Assembly: GCA_964036275.1 (NCBI GenBank) | Contig: OZ038438.1 | Span: forward strand, 11,169,321-11,233,320 | Length of the DNA stretch: 64,000 bases | Direction: 5' to 3' | From: Litoditis marina | Lineage: Eukaryota > Nematoda > Chromadorea > Rhabditida > Rhabditidae | Shown here: positions 23,626 through 35,349 of the stretch, piece after piece | Numbering within the stretch: position 1 is the first letter of the stretch | Layout of the letters: each line of letters starts with the position of its first letter | Made by a program: the position numbers and the translations under genes | Notes under the pieces: generated by a model | The model's input: the letters and a program-made list of their open reading frames with translations, nothing else | Told to the model about the DNA's origin: nothing | Database searches by the model: none

Positions 23626-26600
23626 TCACATGTTGAAAGTTGTTACCTTTTTCAGAAGACGACACAATTTATTGATATACGGCCGATGCTGATGTGTATA
23701 TTCAACACAGTCCCACATCATAGCGGCAATAACATGATCATCCTTTGCGGCCAAACTGATTTCCTGAAAAGACAGACAATGAGATCAGATTTCCATCGAG
23801 AGCTCATTTTTGAATACATTTATCAACAAGGAAATTTCTACCAAAATGACTTCAGGAAACCGTTTTCGTAATTATTCTGACACATCAGCCAGTTTCGCCA
23901 CAGAGCTACGAAGAACGGCCAGAACCCACTGGAATAAAATGATAACTAAACTAAGAACCTACCTTGTGAAGTGGAGCACTTAGTCGGAAGAAGGGTTTTC
24001 TGATAGCATTACACCAGGAACGAGATCTGTCCACTGGTGCACCTTCTGTGGCTGTTACCTTGAACAGATCAAAATAATAGCAAATCGAGCAATCAAGTGA
24101 TGAACACTTACGTGATCACAGAACCAAGTCTTCAACTACAGTATATACAGTCCCTCTATGGTTGATATTATAATGTGTATTGTAGATTAAGAATAAAGTG
24201 ACTAACGGATGAATTTTAAGACAAAATCTATAATGAGAGGTGGGGTCCCGGCCCCTCTCAAAGGAACGAGCAATCTCAGTGATTTCAACGAAACTAAACA
24301 TTTCAACACAATCAAAAGCTAACCTGATCTATCAATATGAGGCTCAGATTCAGCACTGCATATGCACTTGCAAACGGCTTTATTAAATCCACATGCAGGG
24401 GTTCCATGGGCGTCAACGGAATCTGGCCGGTGCCTAGAGACAACACACATCCCACTTCTACCTTATCCTCTTCTCGCTTCTGAAAAACAAAAACCCCATC
24501 ACTTTGGAAGAATTATTCGACAAGAAACATCAATTTTGATCGTTAAAGTATATACATGCCAATTAAAGTAACGTATCGGGGTTCAAAGAATATTAGCAGC
24601 GAACGCCTGACGAAGATTTATATTGATAATTTTCGCAATATTGGATATACTCCCGACGATGAGCTCTATCTACAATCACTTGGAATTGCCATAATTTGAC
24701 TGCAATTGACACCATGATAATGACTTTTACGGATCTTCGGTAATTCCAGAAAGCGTTCAAATAATTTCCACTGACCAGATAGCTGTTAGTGCCATTAAAC
24801 AGTTCCACTTCGGATAGCAGGTCCAGAGTAGGATTATTCGATATGATTCCACCATCAATATACTTATTATCTACCGGCGAGAAAAACATGGGAGCGGCTG
24901 ATGTGCGTCGCAGTGCTTTCCAAATAGGAGTATCTGAAAACGACTGATAATGAGTGGAAAAACGGATGAAAAATGGCAAGCAGGTTAAATGTAACGGCAG
25001 CCAACTATACCTTGCGGATCCGTGAAACCCAGTTTCTCATTATCTTCGTCTGATAATGGAAGGCGATAGTTCCGCATGAATTCCAACTTGACGGGAAAAT
25101 AGTCGGCTTTGACTGTAGAAATCATCAATCTGAAACATTCGTAGAATTTGCTATCACGCTCTTAATGTTTTTCATAAATATAGAGGAAAACACACAAACC
25201 TAGGATATTTTATTTCACTCAAGTTCTCGCGACCCATTTGTTCGATCATGAAAGATTCGAGTACAGCAGTATTGAAAGGACGAGTCCATCCATCGAAGAT
25301 AAGGTCCTTGAAGCGTAGATAGATGTGCTGACACTCTCGAAGAGATTTACCTGCAAGAAAATAAAACTGAACTGACGAGAACATACATAAGACCATATAT
25401 CGTGGCAACGTACTTCAAATTCAACAATTATTCATGCAGTAAGTATAGAAAAACTTATTCGAACCTTGAGCGAGAGCTGTCGCGACAAGAGCTCCGGTTG
25501 ATGTTCCTGCCACCCAATCAAAATATGGAAACATGGGCTCCTCCAAAACTTCTTCTATGGCCATGAGCATCTGAATTACAATAAGAAATGAACAAATCTA
25601 ACTTTAGATAAATAGAATGATTTTGGTTGATTAAGACTTTTGTAAAATCGTTCTAACGAATGTGCTCGTATTTGGTTACAACGCGGGCATTAACAATGCG
25701 TGCGGTGAGAGATTCACTACTTCCTGCTTCACACACATGTCCACTTTTCGAGCTACGACACATCCACAATAATAGTTTTCAGACCTATTCTGTCAGATTG
25801 CCGAGTTTTCTACATGAAAATAGTGATGAATGAATTCAACGAGAAGACTCGACACATCACACATAGCATATGCTTGTCGGTGTGTATAATGTAAACTGAA
25901 CTCATTCATGGCGGGAAAAGAAGGGATGAATAAAAATAAACCTGAATGATAACCAATCCTCGTATGCCACCTCCATCCAAAGAGAGCAAATTTACCATGT
26001 TCTTCGGTTTCTCACCCTTAGCCACAATCTCTTCGAGTTGCCTGATTAGGGTTTCATAGTAGATCTGGAAGATGACACTTTTGACGTGAAAGAACTATGA
26101 TCAGATCAGAGGTAAATACTGCATTACTTAGTTGGCCTAAAACTAGTGAATATAAAAAATTTTGTATACCTTCTGCGTGTAGTCTTTGATCGGATGATCC
26201 ACCTCTATCTCTTCAGGAGGACATTCGGCAGCCAACAGATCAGTACGAGAACGCGGACTTTCTGTCTCCAGAACAGAAGACTGGAATATACAACTACTCC
26301 AATATCACCCATTTGGCCGAGAAAATGTGAGAGAAACTAATATGCAACTGCATACCTTGAGTAATCCAAGCATAGTTTCATTGATACATCCAGAAACACA
26401 GCCCGGCTTTCTGGCCTCACATCTTTGCGCTCCACATAGAACTAGAGATTTCAATAAATCCATCCTAGAAAAAGATGGGCATGAGCGAACCAACATATAA
26501 CCTGAATGCGGTTCCAGCACAGCTTCAAATAAAACCTTTTTTGGATTTGAGTAGTAAAAAAACACGAACTGTTTCAATCGAGCGGCCAGATGACGAGGAG

Positions 26601-29600
26601 TGTCCCCATTTTGATTGACGCAACTTGGATTGGCCCCCAGACATAGCAGTAAGCGAGTGGCCTGTTGAATGATATAAACTGAGAGAGCGGATGAGATGAT
26701 AACAAAGTGTTTGCTCAGGAAGAACATGTGACGTTGCAGGTTAATCGAGGTCTACCAATCATAACTTGCAGTTGCTCTTTCAACGATTTTATTATGAAAA
26801 AAAAACCGAAGATATGATCCAGTTTTGCACCAGATTGAAACGCGGTGAGAACAAAACAGATTAGATCCAAAAAACTACCTCGAGATTTTTCTTCGAAACT
26901 GCGATGTGCAATGCTGTATTTCCATCCGAGTCTTGAGAATTGATGTCGCAACAGTAGGAAGACAGAGTGATGATCAAACCAATATCGCCCTGAAAACAAC
27001 AATAAACAAAAAAAATTCAAAAATCAGTTTTGATGCCTTCAAAACAATACTATTATGCTATTTGAAACTCGGGACAACAAACTTACAAACTATACGGAAA
27101 AGCTTACCTTGTGCGTATAAATATGTAGAGGGGTTTGGCCGGCTTTATTCTTTCTGTTCAGATCCATAGCCTAAAAAAACAGGTTTCATGGCCTATTTAT
27201 AATTTATAGAATAATGTGACATTTTTAATAACTGTGGTATACGTTTCATGGCCTATTTATAATTTATAGAATAATGTGACATTTTTAATAACTGTGGTAT
27301 ACTAATGAAACACTGTGTAGAAGCACTAAACGAAAGTTATATTGCCATAATCATAATAGTCGATGAGTGGTCGTTGTTACTGACTGTCTGGGATAAATAA
27401 AATGCCAATTGCCAAACCCTACCGTCTTGCGTGCGAGAGATAGGGAAACAAAACTGAGGCGAATTACACAAGCAACCAGGTTGCTTTTGTAAAAAAAATT
27501 AGGTTGATTTTTCGAAGCAACCGGATTGCTTTAGAGAAGCAACCAACCTCTCTTTACAAAAGCAACTGAGTTGATTTTTGGTTGACATGGACATCAACCC
27601 GGTTGCTTGTGTAATTGACCCAAAACTGACCGTATGTTTCAATAGAAGAAGACCCATCAGAGGTGTTTTGAACAAAGCTACGTGAAGGGCAGAATTTCCA
27701 GAGCTATCAACTTCGTCAACAAGATCAGGGGAAGCATCTACGATTGCTTTGATAATTCTGAAAACTCAATGAGAGATAAATGTAAATGTATAAGAAACAT
27801 GTGCAATATTGTATTGAGTTATGTGGAAAAAATATCAGACCTCCCAACCGCGACCAGCTACAAATTACATCTGTGATCTACACGTAAAACCTGTTGTTTG
27901 ATTACTATTATGAAATTATGATATTATCGTGTACGCCACAGCACGGCGTTCTCGTCTCGCTCACAGTTATTTTTTGTGATTAAACTTGTATTGAGCTCCG
28001 CCCACAAAGTTTTCGTATCGAGACACTGTATCCCACTGCAATTTGTTCCGATCACAGCACTATTTCGCTGCGTATCGCGCTTATTTTCGCGCGCATCATA
28101 CGCGGAGCGTTCAAAAGCGAGGACGCAAGTTCGTTAATTATTGACGCTGTAGTCGAGAACGCCGTGGCAGTAAATGAACATGTTTCGACCACACGAGTTG
28201 TCGAGTTGTCTCATGTTGGGGGACGGAATCTTCAGGTTCAGGCACGAAATCCCTCTATGAAATAGGACCAATGTATAATAGGTGTACTAGCTAAAATAAT
28301 GATATATGCAGCTAAAGTTATATGAATATGAACCTCTATCGTAGCTTAATAATATGTCCTCAACTTACTCTGTGTTCTTTCCTTTACACTGCACAGCTTC
28401 AAACAATGGATTCCTTCCCTGTACTCGCACGTTCATTTCTGCTCCAAATCCGAGAAGAGTAGCAAGGCATCTGAAGAGCACGAATAGACAATCATGGAGA
28501 ACAATACTGACCTATACCATAGAATATTGTGGTGGTGAATCGTCGAGTATCAGTCGGTTTAAAAGGGAACGAAGCAACACATGTTACAAAAACCATGTAA
28601 ACAATGAACATCTGGAAAAAGTCGACCTATCTAGAAAGTCAATTTACACCATCAACGAAGTACATACATATACATATCGTTTACGGACAACACGTCCCCA
28701 GCTCAAAAATTGCTCAAAACTTACAAATTATATTTAATGTGGTGACCAGGTTATCTTCTCAGAAATATTCTTGTTTTCTCTCCACTACGTGACTCTAAGT
28801 GATTTTTTCGAATGTATTTATAGTTGATTTGTATTCAATAACAAGCACCTGGGGTTAGCGGCCCTGATAGCAATCATGACCGGAGAGTATCCTTCATTAT
28901 TTGGCAAATTGAGCAGCTCGTGGCAATCCGGAAACTCCCAAATCAACTGAAATGTTACACTCGTGCGATAATTACCGCAACCAAACTCCGCAAAAAGAAC
29001 ACAATTTTATGGAGAAAAAAAACTAAAAATTTAGTTTAAAATGATATGATTCACAATTTTTCACGAACAAAAACTACCTCAAGCATTTGTACGCTCGCGA
29101 GCGATGCATAATGTAGAATAGTGTTGCCAGCGAAATCTCGAATATTCGGATCGGCGCCCAGTTGAAGAAGTCGTTTCACGAGTTTCAGACGATGCAATTC
29201 AATTGCCAAATGCAGGGGATATTTTCCTTCTGGATGCGCAACTGTCTTCATCAAACTGAAAGAGAAAAGAAGATGCTCGGACCCTTTAGAAACATTGTCA
29301 TCCCGTTCAACGTCATCTAACATCTACACTACCTACTGTGGCCGTATTCACCAAGATCCCGGGAAGGTAAAAAAGCTTCCCGCGCCTCTGGATCCTCTTC
29401 ACCAGCTATTTTCGTGCTCTACCTTCCCGCGGGGAGGTATTTTAGCGTCCCGAGGATTGGTGAATACGGCCACAGTTTGAACTTGGACTTCTCAGGACTA
29501 GTACCTTCCATCCATCCAAGAATCATTTCAGAATTGATATCCTCTCATTAGAACTTTCCCGTAGTCTACAAACTGATTGAAAACCCGTCGTACGAAAGTT

Positions 29601-32600
29601 TTCTGGCAACTGTAAGTGTTTATGGATTGATGAAAAGAGTATACTATATACCCGTTGAAGGACACATCACTCTTATCCATGAATTCCACGTTTTCATCGG
29701 TGAATATATCGTCTCGATTACAGAGTATAGCAATGTGAATCATCTTGTAGAGCGGAAGTTGTTGGAGCTTCACCAGCATGTCATGAATTGGACGACGAAT
29801 GTCTTTCTGCGGATCTACAAAAGACATACATGAGGAGACTTTGTTGTACACCTGCAGAAATTGATTGAAAATAAGGTGTTTCACCTGATATTTAGTTTTC
29901 ACCAGTAAAGTGAGACTATTGATGAACCTATGGTGTAAGTAAGTTAGTTCAAAATCCCAATTCAAAAGAAAAGCGGGTGACTTCATTGAGTATCCAACAA
30001 CTTTGACAACGAAACATCGTAATATTCGAGTAATACGACATAATTTACCATACGAATCTAAGCGTGCGTGAGCAAAATAAGCTCATACACCAGTGAAGTT
30101 CGTCGAATGGCCGATTTTGCTACAAACTAACCAAATCACGTTTCCAATATTCAAATTCTCAGCAAACCACCTACCCAACGTTGTGAAGAGAAGTTTGCAG
30201 TCGAGACATCTACGGCACAAATCGCCACTCTCTTCCAAATCATGCGAGCGAAACAAGCTGTAGGATGGAGCATTTTTTGAATCTGCAAGACATAACATAG
30301 TTAGATAGAGCATGCATATAACGTATATGATGAGCAAATAAATGGAACAGTTGTGCAGGCTGCTATAATATATGTATATAAGGTTAAGATGCCATGTATG
30401 CCAAGCTTTACCCTGCAAAAAAACTGACTGATTTCCTCATTTTTCCCTAGGAATGTAGACGGAATCTCAAGAATGAGAAAAACACAAAATTAACAGAGCG
30501 CGAACAAATTAACCTGATATTGTAAATACAACATGATGCAATGGATCCCCCGGTCGATTCTTCAAAGTTCCTTGTACCACTCGTAGAAAGGATTTAGGGT
30601 CATCCGATGGGAACACAACCTATAATCAACTTTGAAGCAACCAACCAAACATGAAACTGACTCGTTATTCTTTTATACTCATGATGCAAGTTTGAGGTTT
30701 TGGTCGCACTGCTAAAAATACGTAACACATCCTTTAATCAGTAGTTATGATAACATTTTGATGCAGCCGAATTTTTCTTCGCTCTGCAGCACACGGTGTC
30801 ACGCATTATGCATTTTCAAGTTCAATTTTATCGTGGGCCGGTTACGCGCTCTTCTGAATGCGATGCGTGTCTGACTGTAACGATTTCTCGGCGCGAATTC
30901 AACAATTTCAAAAAGATCGCCAAACCATTAGGGAACTCCAAATTTCCCCGTGTAAAAAACGTGCTTCAGGTGATGAACATAAATTAAATCCTGCCGCGAA
31001 CCTGGCGAATCCTTTAATAGGAAATTCAAATTCGTGTCGTGCCAGACTCGCGCGCACTGCGTCCGTTGTTAGCAATGTAACAGAAAAGCCTTTTTCGAAA
31101 CACCGTGAGCACACCATGACGCATCATGCATGGCGCCGTTTTTCCGTTCAAAACATACGGACTAATGATAAAATGCTCACTTCGTAGAGAGTTTTAACCG
31201 AACTTTTCGTTTTTTTCGAACAGGACAATTTTACACTTCGCCAACATTCAATACAAACTCAAAATTGTTGCACTTAAAACGCGACATCTTACACCTTGTG
31301 GGGTACTCCAAACGGCCTAAACCCATGTTCATATGTTGAGCTAAATGCTAAACAGTCTAGTCCAGATGTCCAGAATGCAACTAAATTCACCTTATGTGCA
31401 CTTAGAAGCTCCGTTGGGAAAAATACGATCTCGTTCGGGTCCGTAGGAATCCAATAATCTTCTCCAAATATACTCTCCTTCGCAGAAGACCATAACTCGC
31501 CCAGCTTGGAAGACACTTGAGCAAGTGAGAATAGGCTGCAACATAACAATAAAACAAGCTATACTCGACACTTTCGGGGAAAATTCAACTACTTGGAAAT
31601 ATTTCCATCGGGGAGCGGGTTCCTTAGTGGGGAATATTCCCCCCCCCCCCCCCCCCCCAAATTACTGTGCGGAATCTCTTAGTTAATTGTGAAATAACAT
31701 ATTTCGTATACCATTTCCAAACGCAAATAATTATTGAACAATGCTAAATGGTATATATCTGGTTGATTCAAACTGGTTAGAAAATCCCAGTAATCGAGTG
31801 GGTGACGATTAAACTTGAACACACTGAGTGGATGTCTCCTATTGAAAACAGTACGAATTGTTTTTCTTCAAACTTTAACAAACATAGTTTAATCATAGAA
31901 ACTACCCATTTTGACACTTTTAACTCTCTGTTGATGTTTTAATTTGAGTTATAGGTGGTAGCTTAACGCGTTTGAGCTTAATCGTCACCCCACTCATCAG
32001 GCGGCCAATTCGCTGGAGAACCAGGTCCTTCCCGAACCAAATCGCGAACCAGTCACTGGAGAACCGAACCTACCGAACCGCCGTTTGGAACCGACCGGTT
32101 CTCCAGTGAATGATTCGAACCGAACCGGGATAGACTCATTTTACCTTGTCTACAACTTGCTTGTTTAACTCATGATTAATGTCGGATCGGTTCGAAGCAT
32201 TCACTGTAGAACCGGTCGGTTCAAAAGTCGGTTCGGTTCAGTTGGTTCGGTTCTCCAGTGACCGGTTCGCGGTTTGGTTCGGGAAGGACCCGGTTTTCTA
32301 GTGAATTCGCCTCATCGGCCTAACTGGCTTACCTCGGTCGATTTCTGCCGCCGGTAGGTGAAGAGGGAGGCGTATGCGAGACCTCCGCTGACTCTATCTC
32401 TTCATTCGATTCACTGCATTGGAGTGAATCGCCTAAAGTAGTAAACTAGAATCAATGAGCACCACTAACATGAGACACCCGAAAGATATGATTATACCAA
32501 TTAACTCATTTCCGATTATTTTGGCCTGAATTTCGGAAAAAGCCGATATAATACGAAAAATGAGAGTTTGAGCGACGTGACTGAAAAAAAACCGAAAAAA

Positions 32601-33637
32601 GATAACGATGAAGTAAACAGATCAGTGGTCGATCGATAAGCATGATTACTTAACAAGGAACTTTGGTTACTGGTTGAAGATGTTTCTGTTGTTTATGGTC
32701 AGCTGTTATTGTAAGCGAAACCAAACTTTCGTGTTTTCGTAAGGGGAACGAGGTTTTGGCTACACATAACCGGAAAATAGGTCACGGTGTTCGAACCCTA
32801 CGATTCCGCGACAACTCGTCCGCGCGCGTCGCGTGTGCGACAACTCGTCCCCACTGTTTTATATCAAAATAGGCTAAAAACTGGGTTTGCAATTGCAAAT
32901 CAAATCAAATCACACATTGTAAAGTTTACAGCTCATTAAACAAATTGACATAAATACATTCGAAAAATTAGCTTAGAGTCACGTAGTGGAGAGAAAACAA
33001 GACAATGAAAATTGTCATAATTACACAAAAATATGATTCATAATCCTTATTTAAACCTTTATAGTTTTGTATTTCTAAACTTCTCTATAACCTCTAGTAA
33101 AGAAGATAACCTGGTCAACACATCAATTTGTCAGTTTTGAGTTAATTTAACCAATTTTTGAGCTGGGGACGAGTTGTCGCACGCAACGCGGGAACGAGTT
33201 GTCCGTAAACGGAACCCTACAATGCTCCAATTGACGCGTTAGTTTAAGTGCGCCGCGATTTTGAATGTTTGCGCCACGCCTCGCGAAGCACTGATGCCAC
33301 GCCACGCGAAGCACAAGAAATAGTATGGGAGAGAGTCTGCCCGCGAATTTCAAATATTTTCGAAATCTACAGTAATATCTCATATGTCGCGGTCGTTGCG
33401 ACCGGCCGCGTTTCACTGCGTAAAAATCAACGATCGCAGAACACCGTAAAGTAGATCGGAGCATATATGTAACATACAGGATTATACGAAAAATGGCAAA
33501 ATCCAACCTTCATTATCTGCATCCAGGGTGTTCGCGAAAATATTAGCTTCTAACGGCTCCATTTCACTGTTGGCATTTTGTGTCTGCAGCATCAAATCCC
33601 TCAGCGAGAGAATTTGACCATCATTCATACTTCTCCA
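23626..33637 (-). CDS. Group VI calcium-independent phospholipase A2 (ankyrin repeats plus patatin domain)
   Basis: Orthologue of PLA2G6; hydrolyses the sn-2 acyl chain of phospholipids in membrane remodelling. Exons: 33637-33508, 32432-32333, about 31539-31391, 30619-30514, 30282-30175, 29814-29652, 29255-29078, 28946-28859, 28470-28369, 27757-27631, 27170-27108, 26989-26879, 26661-26356, 26280-26170, 26064-25942, 25570-25465, 25350-25200, 25129-25011, 24933-24776, 24479-24324, 24058-23963, 23763-23626. I checked phase across all junctions and they close. The first ATG in frame is at 33628; a more upstream exon is possible. Ankyrin units ([38 protein letters not shown]) precede the patatin domain, which has oxyanion GGGIRG (exon 26064), nucleophile GTSTG (exon 25570), catalytic Asp in YIDGG (exon 24933) and SLGTG (exon 24479). 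All residues needed for activity are present. In C. elegans I recall F47A4.5 as the match. Confidence 0.9.
27181..27300. repeat. Exact 60-bp tandem duplication
   Basis: Bases 27183-27240 and 27243-27300 are identical, giving two head-to-tail 60-bp copies directly upstream (gene sense) of the acceptor of the exon at 27170. The perfect identity points to a very recent event or an assembly artefact. Confidence 0.9.
27459..27622. mobile_element. MITE of the AAGCAACC/GGTTGCTT family
   Basis: The ends GAATTACACAAGCAACC and GGTTGCTTGTGTAATT are inverted copies, and several internal GCAACC/GGTTGC units are present. A relative is at 46107-46325. It lies in an intron of the phospholipase gene. Confidence 0.7.
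28665..28840. repeat. Partial copy of the GACAACTCGTCC MITE
   Basis: GGACAACACGTCCCCAGCTC, then ACCAGGTTATCTTCTC, then CTCCACTACGTGACTCTAAG match, in reverse orientation, the segment at about 32960-33190. The far end is lost. It lies in an intron of the phospholipase gene. Confidence 0.65.
29337..29474. mobile_element. 138-bp MITE with 18-bp perfect inverted ends
   Basis: It begins TGTGGCCGTATTCACCAA and ends with the exact reverse complement. The interior is GC-rich (CCCGGGAAGG, CCTTCCCGCGGGGAGG) and partly palindromic. It sits in the intron between exons 29814-29652 and 29255-29078 of the phospholipase gene. Confidence 0.85.
31639..31658. repeat. 20-bp homopolymer C run
   Basis: Twenty consecutive C in a phospholipase intron; in an AT-rich genome this is unusual and prone to sequencing-length error. 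Confidence 0.95.
31998..32313. mobile_element. Long foldback element (GGTTCGGTTCTCCAGTGA family)
   Basis: The left arm reads AATTCGCTGGAGAACC, AGGTCCTTCCCGAACCAA, CGCGAACCAGTCACTGG. The reverse complement of the right arm reads AATTCACTAGAAAACC, GGGTCCTTCCCGAACCAA, CGCGAACCGGTCACTGG. The arms are each over 100 bp around a short loop. The right end lies only 20 bp from the donor of the exon at 32432-32333 of the phospholipase gene. Confidence 0.85.
32802..33212. mobile_element. 411-bp MITE with 8-bp target-site duplication (GACAACTCGTCC family)
   Basis: AACCCTAC flanks both sides (32794-32801 and 33213-33220). The ends carry GCGACAACTCGTCC and, inverted, GGACAACTCGTTCC; each arm has the ACAACTCGT core twice. 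The 8-bp duplication again suggests hAT. No transposase frame. A partial relative lies at 28665-28840. Confidence 0.75.
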
Positions 33638-34470
33638 CTGCAAAACATAATTAAATCTATCGATGAACGTGACAAAAACAGAAGAAGGATGCAAAGTGGC
33701 GAGATTTAGAAAATTTAGAAAACCAATTTGCCTAACAATGCAGTTCATTAAGAAACTATTGAATTTTACATGAACAATCAATTGAATTCATTAGGAATCA
33801 CCATAACTCAATAAGAGCTCAATACATTATTACATGGAGTGCAAAAAGAAATGAGTTAGCGCCGTTAGCGGGGAATATTAATAACATGCGCCTTTTAACT
33901 GCAACTGAAAAATGTATTGAAGTTTAAAGAACAATAAAATGAAATAGAATAAGACCAACATAAAAGTAATTCATAGGCAAGACATAATATTTAAAGCATA
34001 CAACACATTACATAATTATAAATTCACGAAGCCGAAGATAGATGAGATCGCCATATCTGCGCGCGGATGACTATTTCAACGAACATTACAGATGTAAACG
34101 TAGTACAGCAATGTTGTGTTTCCCGTCGGGAAGAATAGTGGTCCTTTTCATTCATAATAATACATGTATGTATAAATATAAATTATCGAATTCTCAGTTT
34201 GTAAAATGTAAAAGATCTCAGAGAACCACTTCCGTATGCGATTTCGCACATCTATACTTTTATGAACTAGAAAACACTTTTTACAGACGAAGTACGTATT
34301 ATAACATTCAAATTCATACTGTAGAAGCCCACATTAGGATGAAAAGAACTATAATTAAGGGTGATTGAAACGTTCCGAGATGATATCGACAGTCCAGAGC
34401 AAACTATGAACCTTTCGAGCTGAGAATAAAGTATTCTACACAATTTCCAAAATAGGCCAATTCCACTTGG

Positions 34471-34637
34471 AACCCGGTATTCGTTAACCCTATCAGGTAA
34501 CCCTTAAAGGATTACCTGGATAACCCTATCTTTAACCTTCTTTTACAATGTGTTTCGGGGGAAATTTGGGGTTACTAAGTGGTTAACTAGGTAACCCGGT
34601 TAATGGTTAACTGCTAGGGTTAACGAAATACCGGGTT
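34471..34637. repeat. GTTAAC-rich MITE
   Basis: The start AACCCGGTATTCGTTAACCC is inverted at the end as GGGTTAACGAAATACCGGG. It is full of GGTAACCC/GGTTAAC units and directly abuts the palindrome at 34636-34760. Confidence 0.75.
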
Positions 34638-34760
34638 AAAGAAGGACTATTATGTGCTCCAATCTCGGCGTGTCAGTCCTTTAAACTGCAATACATTTTT
34701 CAATTGCAGTTTAAAGGACTAACGCGCCGAGATTGGAGCACATAATCGTCCTACTTTAAA
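34636..34760. mobile_element. Near-perfect palindromic foldback element, ~125 bp
   Basis: The arms AGTAGGACGATTATGTGCTC and AAGGACTATTATGTGCTC run through CCAATCTCGGCG and AGTCCTTTAAACTGCAAT on both sides of a short ACATTTTTC loop. A diverged second copy is at 44318-44450. Transcribed, either would form a long hairpin. Confidence 0.9.
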
Positions 34761-35349
34761 TAGAGAATTCGTACCAAAATTATCTTTTTACACCAAAAAG
34801 AATAGGAACCTATTTATTCTGATATTTTTGAAATGCGATCTTATTTTCTTTTTTTTAGGCCTTCAAATGAAACCACTGCACGGGGCGAGAAAAGAGTGAA
34901 GTCATTTTCAGATTGCGGGGAAGCAACAGTTTCATGTTCAAGTAGGATGTTCATTTTATGTTCTGTTGATGAACTGAATGCAAATAAACTCTGAAAATCA
35001 GTGTGAGAACTTCTAAACGAAGCAAAAATGTTGACAATAAGCTAACCGATACTTTTCTTGAGAAAACTAATATCATTTTTGAACGTGATATATTTGATTT
35101 GACGAATGTCAAGTAGTTCACAGTTCAAACTAGCATTTGAGCACAACCCTTGAATTAAGGACTGGGGGAATGAGCAATGAACACACCTGAAGACAACAGA
35201 CAAAATTACACGTTTTATGTACATTATCACATCTTATATACATTGTATCACAGTGAATTTACACGACCGAATAAATTAATGTAGCAATACCTTCTGGAAA
35301 CAAACAAAAAACTCGTAAAGAACATGAATCAAACCACTTTGAGCTATAC

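Larger units (their letters stand above)
33638..35349. other. Interval between phospholipase start and pek-1 end
   Basis: No supported gene. A 108-codon plus frame (34042-34368) has no recognisable motif and codon content like the surrounding AT-rich DNA. The interval contains two back-to-back inverted-repeat elements (34471-34637 and 34636-34760). A 5' exon of the phospholipase gene could be hidden here. Confidence 0.5.

Noticed and set aside
23845..23935. Extra phospholipase exon reading [17 protein letters not shown]
   Set aside because: Flanking exons 24058-23963 and 23763-23626 join directly in phase and match PLA2G6 without it; the frame stops before any donor.
34042..34368. 108-codon plus-strand frame
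   Set aside because: No motif, no splice or promoter support; length is unsurprising in AT-rich intergenic DNA.
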